NCBI GenBank assembly: GCA_934045075.1 | Contig: OW203747.1 | Coordinates: 9,382,357 to 9,446,356, forward strand | Length of the DNA stretch: 64,000 bases | Direction: 5' to 3' | Origin: Yponomeuta sedellus | Lineage: Eukaryota; Arthropoda; Insecta; Lepidoptera; Yponomeutidae | Shown here: positions 10,109 to 21,217 of the stretch, piece after piece | Layout of the letters: each line of letters opens with the position of its first letter | How positions within the stretch are numbered: the first letter of the stretch is position 1 | Notes under the pieces: model-generated | The model's input: the letters and a program-made list of their open reading frames with translations, nothing else | What the model was told of the DNA's origin: nothing | Databases searched by the model: none | Made by a program: the position numbers and the translations under genes

Positions 10109-12566
10109 TGCATAACCTAGTCCAATTGCCTATCGTGGCGCGCAATCGGACAGTTGTCGGTTTTTTGGGCACACTTCAAAGGATCGTGGCGTAACGTGGC
10201 CCATCCCTGATTACACAGTGGCCCACCGTTCAGTCAATTGACCTTCAAGTTTTTTGATTTATATAAATCTGAGCCCGTCATTTTGCGCCATTTTTTCTAA
10301 TAACTATGTTGTTGTACATACTTCTGTAATACTTGTAAATAAATGAAATAAATAAATAAATGGCTGCGGCCGCAACTACTTCCACGTCCATCGCAAGTGG
10401 TTTGCCAGACAGAAATGAGCCACCCACGCGACGCGCTATTAAGGGACAGCAAGTATGGCGAGCAGTGGGCCAGTATGGGCCATTGTGTACTGCGGGCTTT
10501 AGGCAAAGGCTCTGTGATTTCAACTGTGGTTGTGTCATCATTATGTTCTGTGATCACGCTTATCAAAGAGTACCTATTTACCCACTTATAACCACAGCGG
10601 CAAGCGAAGGAAATTGTGTTTGCTTTTTACATTTGTTTTGTGATTATTTATTTGGAAAAGATTTTATATTTGCATGACTAATATAAATACTTTTTCTGCT
10701 TGTACTTATAAAAATAAACCAGTTGTTTTAATTAATCAGACTTTTTATTCTAAATCATTATGCATTTATCCTTAAATGTAGTCAAAGCTTATTTTGACAA
10801 TAATTTGAGCATTCTTAACCTAAACTATATCCTACAGAAACAGACTATACTTTACATATAGACTATTTGGACATTATTAATACTATTGATATATCTTGTA
10901 GTATATTTATTTATACATTTGAGGCAATCAAATCAGTCTGTTTACTTTACAGAGATCCATGTCACTTAGTGCTAGTCATATTATCAGTCTTTAATAAGAA
11001 TAAGTATTAACTTTTATAAAATATAGGCTAGTCAACCACTATTTACTGCAATTGTAAAGTTGCAGACATTAATTTAAAACCTATATTGTTTACTTTTATA
11101 CAATATACAGTATCGACCATTCGTAAAATATATTTTCTGACCACTTGTATTACGTAATTTTCCACTCTACCGGGCTTAAATGCGTCATAGACTACCAAAG
11201 TGTCAAAGTATGTATGTACCTGACAGTTCGGAGTAGGCTTAGGTTTCACAGGTGATCCTATACCCGCAACGAATAATAAACTCTCGGTCTCGGACTTATG
11301 GCGAGCGTGTACACCGCCATTATAATTACTAAGGCCCCGTTATATAAAATTGTAAAAATTTACAGACCATACTATTTAATTGACGCACAAATTATAGTCT
11401 TCTTTCGCCGAGAAGATCAAATGACGCGAGGCGCCGAATTAATTTGCACCGGCTAAATCTGGAACGTGATCGGTTGATAGACTTACCAATGAAGCAACTA
11501 TTACCATACAAATGTGACTCTATTGAACCACTATGCATTTTAGAGACTCGTCCCCCTGGCTCTACGTAAATATATAATTTTACGCATTTTAATGTGTATC
11601 TTGACACTGAAGACGTAAAAGTCATAAGTGCCACGTCAGAAATAAAATAATCCTTAAATACTATTAGGTTAGCGATTACAATACTAGAGAAAAAAATACA
11701 GACTTTTTTCACTTCACTGTAGTTTTTGAACTGAGCTATCGTAAGCAGGTTTCTCACAAAAAATCAAGAAAGTTAATCCAGATTTAAGTTAATAACTGTA
11801 GGGGGCAGGTCACCTTTCCTGTCACAGGAGATACGACGCGCCGTTATCCTAACAGGCGAGTACTGACTGAGTGATGATTTTAGCCCAGAGACATGAATCT
11901 ACTTAGACTAAGCAAGCTCCGCGATTTGTATAACAAGTGACGACTAAGCATGCCAATACTTTACTACTTAACATGATGGTAAGTGGAAGGGAATGTCTCC
12001 TCGCCTTTGGGTACTTTTGTTGTATTTTTATAGTTCATCACTAGGCAATGAGGCGTTTTGACAATTTTAGGCCGGCCACATACAGATAGAATTCCGTTGG
12101 TATTTCGATTTGGAATTCCGTAAATACATCACATACATTTATTTCAGTTCGGAATAGCAAGGCTAAGTGCAAATTCAACAGCTATCTATTGAATTCACAC
12201 CTTTTTCAGCGATTGTGGATGACGATTTATTGATTCTGGTCGCTGTATCTTGCTAAGAAAGAAACACATCGCCAGTTGCGTTTGTCGCCAACCGGCGTAA
12301 AGTAGCGGCCGCAGAGGTGCCTGCCACGCGAAGTAAGTGTGCTTGCGTAGTCTAATTAAGTTTATGTCTGTGCTTCAACTATACAGTGTAAAGAAACAAG
12401 ATATAACATTATGTGTAATTTCGTCAGCCCGTATGCTCTCTCTGATAGAAGGCTTGTGCCCCACAATGGGATGTATAGAGGCTGTTATTATAAATAATCA
12501 GTCCCATACACAGTTTTATCTTATACTCTAACGGCCTTATTAAAAAGCACTCATAGTGGCATATTA
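10109..12566. other. Long stretch without a supported gene
   Basis: Nothing here looks like a conserved protein. Small open frames near 10297-10677 and 11392-11757 resemble no family I know. A piece near 10195-10230 (GTGGCCCATC...ACAGTGGCCCACCGTT) is shared with an inverted repeat at 52260-52320. The TAAATAAATGAAATAAATAAA run near 10335 looks like a retroposon tail. Confidence 0.4.
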
Positions 12567-15246
12567 TTAAATCAATGGATACGTCTTTAGTAAAAAGGGT
12601 CTCAATTTCCGCTTCCTAGTTTTTCTACTTCCTAGTTTCTCATTTTCCGCCGCCTGGCGCGCTTGCCTGGACTTCAACTCGAGGCGGTCACGCAGGCGAA
12701 TCAGTCTGTCGTACACGACCTCATCGTCGAACGGACTCGGGATGTACTTATTCTGAAAAGAAAGTAAACCGTTTTGAAACTCTTCAGTTCAGTAAGTTAG
12801 CGTGACCGGACTTTTTATGATCTAGAGACCATAATTCTGCATGAGTGTAGCATGAGTTGGGTAAACCACAGAACATAAGTGGGGTAAACTAATGAATTTG
12901 AAAAGGGAGATCTCTGTTCTAAACTAAGATTATTCGTTAGCTGTTTCCGAGACAGGAATATTAAAGTATAGTGGCTATGAAAAAATAGCAGTAGCAGACA
13001 ACCTATGAAAGTTTTTAACATATCGATGGCTTTATTTATAAAAAACATGATCCAAATTCAGTTTAAAGAGTTTGAGGTAAACAGATAGACCAACTAAACT
13101 TCCTTTTAGACCACTTTAAACTTTTCAGTGTTTTAAAAAGTAGTATTTTTGTTAATAGACTATCAGTCTTCAAACTTGTATATTATCACATATCGACGCC
13201 TTACTGCTAAAACCGACTATCTGCATGAAATGTTGTTATGCACACTAACAAGTTTTAGTATAGTTAACGACATCCGAACCTTAAACTCGAGTTTTCTCGA
13301 AACAACATTTCATGCAGATAGTCGGTTTTAGCAGTAAGGCAACAAGTTTTAGTATAGTTAACGACATCCGAACCTTAAACTCGAGTTTTCTCGAAACAAC
13401 ATTTCATGCAGATAGTCGGTTTTAGCAGTAAGGCGTCGATATATCATTGATCACACCACATAACACTTATTATAAAGGCGGAAGCTTGTGAGTGAGTATG
13501 TTTGTGGGGCACAGCTAGTATTAAATAAACAAAAGAAAAGGAAGGGTTTCATTCAGTGTGTACCAATAATCTTGTTTTCTAAATTATGTTGGTGAATTTG
13601 TAGCAATACCAGTCACTAACAATACAAGAAAATATTGTGAAGAAAATATTCATTAAGCTTGAAATCTCTCTCTGAAAGAATGTTTGTCCCCTGCAGAGGT
13701 ACATAATTCCCACTTCTTATGTGTCCATTATCTTCGGCTGTCATGTAATGGCAGGACTTATAGGCGGTTTGATAACTTCTATCAGTAAGGACCGCCACTG
13801 TCTCAGAATCCACTACCAACCCGGACTTGCTCCCCGTGGTGGGTATGGCCTAACGTTCCTGCGGTGCACAAAGAGACCCGTGCCACAACAGTGGGGACAT
13901 ACAAGGGTTGATATTGAATGCTTTGCAGCTAGTATTATCATAAGGCTGCTTTAACAAAGAACAATGTTTAGGCAAATTACCTTTGGAACAACTTTTATTT
14001 TACAAAGATATATCCGTATTCGGGTGGCCACCATAATAACTGGACCAGCACTGGTTTCGGAGATGCACATCTTATCAACGATCTCAGTCTTTCTTAATGA
14101 CCCAAGAGTTATTAAATTTACCTTATTTAGCCTACAACTCTCTAAAAGGTCCCACAGCAATATTTTGTTATCCCTTGTGGCGATGATCACTAAGTTGTTG
14201 TATAGTACAGCAACTGAAAATGATGGGAGCCCTACGTGCATGCAACTGCCATGACTCATGGGCACATTGAGTCGTATCATGGTGTTCCAATAACTTAAGA
14301 AGTTCTTATCATCCTGTATACTGTATACATTCTCGTGCATGTACCAATGCAATGTGTGCAGGTACTTGGTCTCATGGCGTACAAAATCTATAAATGTTAT
14401 CATGTATCCACAAAAGGTGAACAATTTCAAAATGCATTGCTTGGTTGGGCCACTGGTAATGTATTTGACAAAGAGTCCCATTAAGATGTATTTGCATGAG
14501 AAACATGGTGTTTCAGTCAACTCATCTGCATACAAGTCTACTGTGTAGATGGTGTTTTGAGATGTGCAGTAATATAGCTCACCTTCTTCTACAATGAAAA
14601 ATTTCACATCTGTAAAAATGGCTTCCTGTGACATGTTGACTCCCTCGACAGTCCGTTGAACATAGATACAGCTTTTTTCAGTTTTGTTCTCTCTCAATTG
14701 CATTACAGAGACATTGTTTATGCTGAGTATTCTTTCACATATCTGTGTGCCCTTTATTAATATCTGTTTGTACAAGTTCCTATTCACATCCATCAGTTTT
14801 GTGCAGTTTTTTATGTTTGTAACAAGAATGCCGTGGTTGAGGTCTCCAGTAATTCTGTCAGAAATGTTCCCTGGTGCCGTGGAGAACAATTTGAATCGTG
14901 GTTTGTATTTATCTATCTGAGGCCAGAGTATTAGGTTTCTGTAAATGTAGTACCATAACAAATATGGGTTGGAGTTCTCTTTAGCCTTCAAAGCTAAGAC
15001 TCCCATTTCTCTCTTGCAGATCTTCTTCCACAGGAAGTCACATTCAGTTAACACATCACGCAAACGTCTGCATGTGGATCGGCAGTTTGATAATTGCTTT
15101 CCATTTAGAAGAATAAATATTTTCTCTAACAATTCTATGGGTAGCCAACAGATATAATCTTGCTGAAACAATGGCAATCGATGACGTCGCTCTCCCAACT
15201 GTACCCACCAACCCATTTCGATATGGGTCTTCAATTTCTTCTTCAA
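12567..15246 (-). CDS. F-box protein, two coding exons (left paralogue)
   Basis: The main exon (15246-13981) codes for 422 residues. An F-box lies near residues 30-75 (LPIELLEKIF ... CRRLRDVL ... LWKKICKRE), which in the family binds Skp1 in SCF ubiquitin ligases. The rest may form a beta-propeller, since IIATRDNKILLWDL resembles a WD repeat; this is inferred. The unspliced frame would end a few codons later. A GT donor after CCAAAG (13980-13979), a 1228-bp intron and a TTTTCAG acceptor instead join it, in phase 0, to a terminal exon 12752-12567. That exon starts NKYIPSPFDDEVVYDRL and is rich in R, K and E. The total is 483 residues. The paralogue at 53505-56216 keeps the same donor, acceptor and exon, which strongly supports the model. 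Any 5' exon is unknown. Confidence 0.8.
13190..13445. mobile_element. MITE with 48-bp perfect ends and an internal tandem copy
   Basis: The ends read ATATCGACGCCTTACTGC and onward as a ~48-bp perfect inverted repeat. The right part, from ACAAGTTTTAGTATAG to the right end, occurs twice in tandem (unit ~94 bp). The paralogous F-box intron lacks the element, giving an empty site near 55420-55445; a TA target is possible. It is non-coding. Confidence 0.8.
13700..13900 (-). repeat. Interspersed repeat in the F-box intron
   Basis: The block containing ATTACATGACAG, AGAAGTTATCAA and GCCGCCCATAAG (read on the minus strand) is shared with the paralogue near 54900-55000. It also occurs independently near 38980-39110 and 39325-39400, so it is a dispersed repeat captured in the ancestral intron. 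Confidence 0.6.
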
Positions 15247-15660
15247 TCAAATGAGTGTGCTTATACAATACTTCTTCACGACGCAGTACTTTTCTATGAA
15301 TCATATAAGGTATCAACATCGTAATCATGCAGAGATTATGGAACATTTGAAGATCATCCTGAATTTACTCAACAACCGAATTTACAATATGCCCAACTTT
15401 ACCCTTACCTAGGTAGGTACGAACCGTAGGTAATTTGAAAAGTAATGTGCAATCCGGGATTCACAAACTAATTTACTTAGGACCTTACGGGTTACACTTA
15501 TCACTTAGTTTCACTAAATAAAACAGCCCACCTGACTCAACTCACTGGGAAAGAAACAAATTTAACAAAAACAAGCAACCATTTGAAACTGTTATAGGGA
15601 TTGCGCCACAGTTGCGCGCCATATTTCTGATCAGTATCAGTGTTGCCAGATACGAAACCT

Positions 15661-16456
15661 GAAAATGCGGTACCTATACTTTAAAAAAGCAGATTTTCAG
15701 AAAAAAGCGGTTTTTTAACATTATACAATACTGATTGATCTTTGTCCGTTTATAGGTTTTATATCTTTATTCATACTAGGATATCATAATTTATAAATAA
15801 GACTAAATATGCACAGATAAACAAGTCTAAATTTTAAAGCTGTCACGACAATTTCTGTTTGTAGAGCAAGATAGACTAGTACCGACTAGTCTATCTTGCT
15901 CTACAAACAGAAATTACTGGCTCTTAATCATACAGGCTGTAGCTTAGTATAAGGGTAATATAAGGGCCAGCAAAAACCATTGTACATTTCTTTCTATTAC
16001 TGATCAAGGCTTGCTTAGTTATATTAATGATGTACCTACTGTTAATAACTAAGAAAATTATGTGCATGCAATTATAATTTAATAGATAAATAGTTTAAGT
16101 GATGTACAAACCCACATTATGCTTTTGAAAAATAAACAAATTTTTATTTTAATTTTTATTTTGCGCGCTCCACTTGGTTTGCTGTTGTGAATGAACTAGA
16201 GTAGGTACCACTATAATATCTGGTGGGCTGCTGCATAGACTACACCGCAAGCCCGAATGATCGCACAGTGCCACGGATGTCAAAAAAAGACGGCATCCGT
16301 CTTTTTAAAAAAAGACGGATGCCATCTCGCATTGAAAGGGTGTGAAGCACCCCTAGTCCGACACTTTCGTGTGCATACACGAGCTAACTCAAACAGATAC
16401 ACCAAGTCGATCACTCTGCCGCCATTACGCTCCAGGCAGCAGTGAAATTTTAAGAA
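15661..16456. other. Intergenic, with two hairpins
   Basis: No coding feature is seen. A perfect palindrome lies at 15850-15915. A second inverted repeat at about 16278-16323 pairs GACGGCATCCGTCTTTTT with AAAAAGACGGATGCCATC. Confidence 0.5.
15850..15915. repeat. Perfect 31-bp inverted repeat with a 4-nt loop
   Basis: Arms 15850-15880 and 15885-15915 are exact reverse complements (AATTTCTGTTTGTAGAGCAA...), separated by ACCG. Such perfection suggests a recent fold-back or microRNA-like stem. Nothing shows that it is transcribed. Confidence 0.85.
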
Positions 16457-16533
16457 ATGTCGTCTTGTGTGGTACGGTGGTGTAAACACTTCTCGAAAAA
16501 ATGCAATAAGTCTCATGGGAGCACCTACCATGC
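16457..16533 (+). CDS. Possible first exon of a THAP-domain gene
   Basis: The ATG at 16457 opens 25 codons that look like the start of a THAP zinc finger: Met-Ser-Ser-Cys, then a second Cys after four residues, then a basic KHFSKKCNKS stretch. It is followed at once by a strong splice donor, GTAAGT, at 16534. THAP domains are C2CH DNA-binding modules often split after this segment. I find no second exon before the gypsy insertion at 16760 or in the next few kilobases. It could be an orphaned exon, a transposon remnant or the 5' end of a distant gene. Confidence 0.35.
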
Positions 16534-16759
16534 GTAAGTAATGTTTTAAGTTACTGATTCGTGATATTTTTCCTTATTAGGTTTTGTTTACTTTTCTTTA
16601 TTTACTTACAAATTGGGATGTCAAATACCGCAGTGATACCAGTTTTTTTTTCGGGAAAAATTCCCGAAAAGTGGATAAATATGTGTTTGTTGCATTTATT
16701 TGTGTTTTATATGGAGTTATGGTAATACGCAACCGTAACCCTTATAAAATAACATATCT

Positions 16760-17071
16760 TGTAGCATTAGTTCTTCTACCCAACCACAGATGGCGCTGTT
16801 TGTGTTCTAAATTGCGGTATGGTTTTGTCCGAAGGCCCTACATATATTAAGCAAACACCATTTTGGTAATTAATTAGAAATTGGTTAGTATCTGCGCTTG
16901 CGAATCGCTTCCACTACTGGGACGACTAGTGACGTAGATAATATACCTCGCTTCCGCGCTGTGGGACGAGTAGTACTGTAATCCTTAGCTTCATATTGGT
17001 TAAATAAATAAATCCCTAAGTACGTGCTGAAACAACATTTCTCTTCTTGTCTGCTGAAACCCTGTCCTACA
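16760..17071 (+). repeat. Gypsy 5' LTR
   Basis: This 312-bp repeat begins TGTAGCATTAG and ends CCTGTCCTACA. It appears identical to 19971-20282. It is followed by two bases and then the TGGCGCCCAACG primer-binding site. Confidence 0.93.
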
Positions 17072-17167
17072 AACTGGCGCCCAACGTGGGGCAACGAATA
17101 CGTAGTAACTAAGTACGGAAGAGTAACATCATACTTGAGGGGGACTGTTGCTGACAAAACACCTACC

Positions 17168-19924
17168 ATGGCGCTCACCGACGATCAATTCCGACAACTT
17201 CTGTCAACGTTGGCAAGCAAGAAAGGATCAATCGTATCTTGCCAAGCCCATTTCGAGGGCCAGAAAAGTCCTGAAGCAGTGGAAGGATTTCTCTCGGCTG
17301 TTAAGATTTACAAGCAGCTAGAGAATATATCGGATGCTGACGTCATCACAGGAATGCCATTATTACTGCGAGGCGAGGCTGCTGAGTGGTGGCAAGGCGT
17401 AAAAGGCGAAGTCGACAGTTGGATTCTCTTCGAGACACGTCTAAGAAATGCATTTGCGCCTAAAAAACCTCCTTATGTCCTTTATCAGGAAATAATGTCA
17501 GAGAAACAGGAGACAACGGGCACTGAAAGTTTCTTGAATAGGAAGAGAATGCTGTTTTCCCAGCTGCCAAAACCCAATCATTCTGAGACCCAGCAGCTGG
17601 ATATGATATACGGATTACTCAACCTAAGAATCCGCGATAAAATAGCCAGAAGCTCTTTTGCCACTTTTGATCAATTAGTTGAGGCTGCGCGCGGAGTTGA
17701 GCAAGTCATAGAAGAAAAACAGGGAAGAGTTATTGAGAGCAAACCACGAGCCAGCTCTGGTCGCGTTAGATGTGGTTTCTGTAAGAATCCTGGCCATACG
17801 GCAGAAGTGTGCCGGAAAAAGAAATTAGCAGATAGTCAGGACAACTCCCACGCTAAAGTATCTGAGGCAAACACTCAGGCTCCATCTCCATCTCAACCTA
17901 AGTTTTCTTGTTACGGATGCGGTGCTCCAGGAGTGGTACGCACCAAGTGCCCGACATGCTCCGGCAAACCTCAAAATCCCATGGTTAAACAGGAAAATAT
18001 AAGTTTCTGCTCTGTGGATGCTAAAATAAAAGCGAAACCTAGGCCCGTAGTAGTAGTCAAAGTAAACGGCTTCAATGGCATCGCTTATATAGATACTTGT
18101 GCCAAAACAAGCGTAGCATCATACGACTTTTACTGCTACCTGCGTGAGAAAGGACACATATTTCTTGAGCAAACTGTTAATGTCACATTGGCAGATGGCG
18201 TATCAAAAAATCAGAAGGTATTGACAACTACTGTTAACGTTACCTTGGAACAACGGGTAGTACCGACCGAGTTCATAGTCTTGCCTGAATCGCGTGACAA
18301 CCGAACTCTCCTGGGCATTGGATTCATTACAGACGCCTGCATGGTATTGGACTTGGCGCAACTGACATGGCATTTCGCTGATAACCCAGAAGAATTGTTT
18401 GAGCTAAACAATGAGGATTTCATGATTTTCAACCAAACGCCGTCCGATCCAATGGTAGCGGCCATAAAGAGCATTGATCACGATCCAATGGCTAAGAAAA
18501 GAAGGGGATCGTTATATGGCCAGAGTGCTGGTGCTGCTTGTGTTACAAAGGATGACGCCCGGATTCCGTGGGATAGAAAACTGATTCGTATAGCTGAATT
18601 GCCAACATCAACAAGAAGTGGAAAGACTTTCGATGGATACTCACCACAAATGGACTTTATGTTTCATGATGCAAAACTGCATATCGAACAAGAGATCGAG
18701 TTATCTCCACACACAATGAGCCTGTTTCCTGACGATGTTTCATACACGCCTACAAACACTGACATCGGATTATGCTCAGTAGATATATCAGCAATGACGC
18801 AAATCCAGGAAAATGATCTAGATCGTCTGATTAAACAATATGATGATGTTTTTACTGATAATGGTGAGCCATCAAAATTTGTTGAACACCGAATTGATAC
18901 TTCAGATCATGGCCCTATATCGGTTCCGCCCTACCGGCTATCACAACCCAAAAAAGAAACTCTTAAGAAAGAGATCGATAAGATGTTAAAAGATGGAGTG
19001 ATCAAACCATCTACGACTGCTTGGGCCGCACCAGTGATCATGGTACCAAAACCAAATGGTGAGATACGAGTTTGCGTTGATTACCGTCGCCTCAACTCTA
19101 TAACTGTTCCGGATGCATACCCTATCCCAAGGATAGATGATCTTCTTCACGAAGCCAAGCCATCTCCGTTTATGTCATCACTGGATTTGAAGGCTGGCTA
19201 TTGGCAAATCGAAGTTCGTAAGGAAGACCAAGAAAAGACGGGATTCATAACTCCTTTCGGGATATACGTCTTTACAAGGATGCCGTTTGGCTTGCGAAAC
19301 GCACCGGCAACCTTTCAACGGATGATTGACAGGATTAAAATAAGCCTAGAGAGTGTCAAAATGCTTGCCTACCTAGATGACTTGTTAGTGTTCTCAGAAA
19401 CTTTTGAAGATCATCTGAAGGATCTGGAAGCCATCTTGATCAAAATGAGAGAGTGCAACCTCACAGTCCATTTGAAGAAATGCAGATTTTGCTGCACTAC
19501 GATTAAGTACCTAGGCCATTATATAACACCGAGCGGATTGAAAGTAGATCCTGAGAAGACGCGTGCTATAGCAAGTCTGCCACCACCAGGTAATGTTCGG
19601 CACCTCTTAACTTTTCTACAAACGTGCTCTTGGTATCGGAGATTTATTAAAAACTTTGCCACCGTCGCCGAACCCCTCACAAAACTCACTCGCAAGGACG
19701 TCACATGGGTTTGGACACAGGCGCAAGAGAAAGCGTACCATGAATTGAAAGAGTGCCTCACTACCGCTCCCATCCTAAAACAAGCAGACGGTAAAAAGCC
19801 CTATACTATCAAGACTGATGCAAGCAGCTATGCTCTAGAGGCAGTTCTAGTGCAGGGGGAGAGCGCCGACGAGCATCCCGTAGAATACGCAAGTCGTCTC
19901 ATGACACCGGCCGAAAAAGTCTAA
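17168..19924 (+). CDS. Ty3/gypsy gag-pol, truncated in RNase H
   Basis: One frame of 918 residues from the Met in ACCATGGCGCTC. I prefer this start because an upstream in-frame Met at 17024 lies inside the LTR. Order: a gag core (LLLRGEAAEWWQGV), a zinc knuckle CGFCKNPGHTAEVC, a second Cys cluster CYGCGAPGVVRTKCPTC, a protease, RT and the start of RNase H. The protease box reads IDTCAKTSVAS, with Cys where the catalytic D-T/S-G has Gly. RT has the VDYRRLN, MPFGLRNAP and YLDD boxes. RNase H begins TIKTDASSYALEAVLVQG and stops 11 codons after HPVEYASRLM, so most catalytic residues and all integrase are missing. The frame has no internal stops. Confidence 0.92.
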   Translation: MALTDDQFRQLLSTLASKKGSIVSCQAHFEGQKSPEAVEGFLSAVKIYKQLENISDADVITGMPLLLRGEAAEWWQGVKGEVDSWILFETRLRNAFAPKKPPYVLYQEIMSEKQETTGTESFLNRKRMLFSQLPKPNHSETQQLDMIYGLLNLRIRDKIARSSFATFDQLVEAARGVEQVIEEKQGRVIESKPRASSGRVRCGFCKNPGHTAEVCRKKKLADSQDNSHAKVSEANTQAPSPSQPKFSCYGCGAPGVVRTKCPTCSGKPQNPMVKQENISFCSVDAKIKAKPRPVVVVKVNGFNGIAYIDTCAKTSVASYDFYCYLREKGHIFLEQTVNVTLADGVSKNQKVLTTTVNVTLEQRVVPTEFIVLPESRDNRTLLGIGFITDACMVLDLAQLTWHFADNPEELFELNNEDFMIFNQTPSDPMVAAIKSIDHDPMAKKRRGSLYGQSAGAACVTKDDARIPWDRKLIRIAELPTSTRSGKTFDGYSPQMDFMFHDAKLHIEQEIELSPHTMSLFPDDVSYTPTNTDIGLCSVDISAMTQIQENDLDRLIKQYDDVFTDNGEPSKFVEHRIDTSDHGPISVPPYRLSQPKKETLKKEIDKMLKDGVIKPSTTAWAAPVIMVPKPNGEIRVCVDYRRLNSITVPDAYPIPRIDDLLHEAKPSPFMSSLDLKAGYWQIEVRKEDQEKTGFITPFGIYVFTRMPFGLRNAPATFQRMIDRIKISLESVKMLAYLDDLLVFSETFEDHLKDLEAILIKMRECNLTVHLKKCRFCCTTIKYLGHYITPSGLKVDPEKTRAIASLPPPGNVRHLLTFLQTCSWYRRFIKNFATVAEPLTKLTRKDVTWVWTQAQEKAYHELKECLTTAPILKQADGKKPYTIKTDASSYALEAVLVQGESADEHPVEYASRLMTPAEKV

Positions 19925-19970
19925 TTTTCTGTCTCCTCGTCGGGACGTCTTCGGAGACAGAGGGGGAGCT

Positions 19971-20282
19971 TGTAGCATTAGTTCTTCTACCCAACCACAG
20001 ATGGCGCTGTTTGTGTTCTAAATTGCGGTATGGTTTTGTCCGAAGGCCCTACATATATTAAGCAAACACCATTTTGGTAATTAATTAGAAATTGGTTAGT
20101 ATCTGCGCTTGCGAATCGCTTCCACTACTGGGACGACTAGTGACGTAGATAATATACCTCGCTTCCGCGCTGTGGGACGAGTAGTACTGTAATCCTTAGC
20201 TTCATATTGGTTAAATAAATAAATCCCTAAGTACGTGCTGAAACAACATTTCTCTTCTTGTCTGCTGAAACCCTGTCCTACA
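19971..20282 (+). repeat. Gypsy 3' LTR
   Basis: I see no difference from 16760-17071. A purine tract ends directly before it and the ATCT target copy follows it. Confidence 0.93.
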
Positions 20283-20286
20283 ATCT

Positions 20287-21217
20287 TTATTATCTTTAAA
20301 TATCTAAGTGTATGAAATTTGCCGCCTCATTTCTGTACAAGCCGTGCTGTGTGTGGACATCTTACAACGTTGTGCATGAGCCGTCTATTTTTTTTTATAG
20401 TGCCAATGGCTATACCACAAACTTAAAAAACAAGAGATAACCTGCAATAATTATTGACAGCTGACATCCAGCTGATATTAGTTAAGTTGTCAAACACCCG
20501 CCACCGTCGTAGGTGGCAGTGATATTACTTGGATATTTTGTATTCTAAACTTTCCACTTATTCGTCACATGTGATAATGTGAGTAAATTGAGCGCGTGAG
20601 CTAGTTGGTGACGCTGTTTCACGTTAATTTGTAAATGTAATTAGATTCTCTTTCTAATTCTTGTTTCTTATTCGTTTTTATCAATGTTTTAAAAATTTAA
20701 GAAAAAATAAGAGGCAGTTTTTATAGGTGTCTGCTACAAAAACACTAAATTTGTCGATTCCAAAACTCCCAATTTTTTTTATAAAAAACTTCACTCCATA
20801 TTAGCACCTTAAAATAAGTAAATATAGTTACACCCGATTTGATTCTATAGTAACAAACTAAAAGAAAGTGCTATCAATGTTAGCTAACATCTCAACTTTA
20901 TGCAAATATGCATCCGATTATCTGATCTCTAGTCATAACCAATCCCTCAATCGAGGACCCACCTCCTTCATAAAACCCCTTTAAGTCACTCAGTAGTATG
21001 ATAAAAGTGAAACTGTCACTAGATAAGGTAAGTTTAGACTGTCAAATCGGTGTTCTTGGTTAGCGCATGTGCTTTCGAGATATTATTCTGTTTTGACTGT
21101 TGAGTCAACTTTGTGTTGACTCCCTGGTGTAATTTACTTTGTGTTTGTGTTGTTCTATATTTATATCAGTAGTTTGTGCATCTGGATTGGTAAGTAATAC
21201 CATTTCCCTCACTAACC
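20287..21217 (+). other. Probable 5' UTR of LINE 1 and flank
   Basis: About 0.9 kb of non-coding DNA lies between the gypsy target copy and the first LINE frame. A clear 5' boundary of the LINE is not visible. The last 250 bases probably belong to its leader. Confidence 0.4.

Larger units (their letters stand above)
12567..15660 (-). repeat. Inverted segmental duplication, left arm
   Basis: This arm aligns along its length with the reverse complement of about 52960-56216. Shared parts include the TCTGGCAACACT-bearing upstream DNA, the F-box exon, most of the intron and the terminal exon. Arms differ by small indels, one MITE insertion (13190-13445) and a shortened interspersed repeat (13457-13521). 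Coding identity looks roughly 75-85% by eye. Confidence 0.85.
16760..20282 (+). mobile_element. Young Ty3/gypsy element lacking integrase
   Basis: The element has two 312-bp LTRs that look identical, a 4-bp target duplication ATCT (16756-16759 and 20283-20286), a primer site TGGCGCCCAACGTGGGGC after the left LTR and a purine tract (AGAGGGGGAGCT) before the right one. The single gag-pol frame stops inside RNase H; the rest of RNase H and all of integrase are absent. This is therefore a non-autonomous deletion derivative that still has every cis signal I would expect for mobilisation by a related element. Confidence 0.93.

Noticed and set aside
10297..10677. Small gene near 10.3-10.7 kb
   Set aside because: Overlapping short frames on both strands, no recognised domain, and a repeat-like tail nearby.
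17024..17167. Start of the gypsy gag at the first in-frame Met
   Set aside because: That Met lies within the LTR and the peptide reads through the primer-binding site. The Met in ACCATGG at 17168 begins typical gag sequence.
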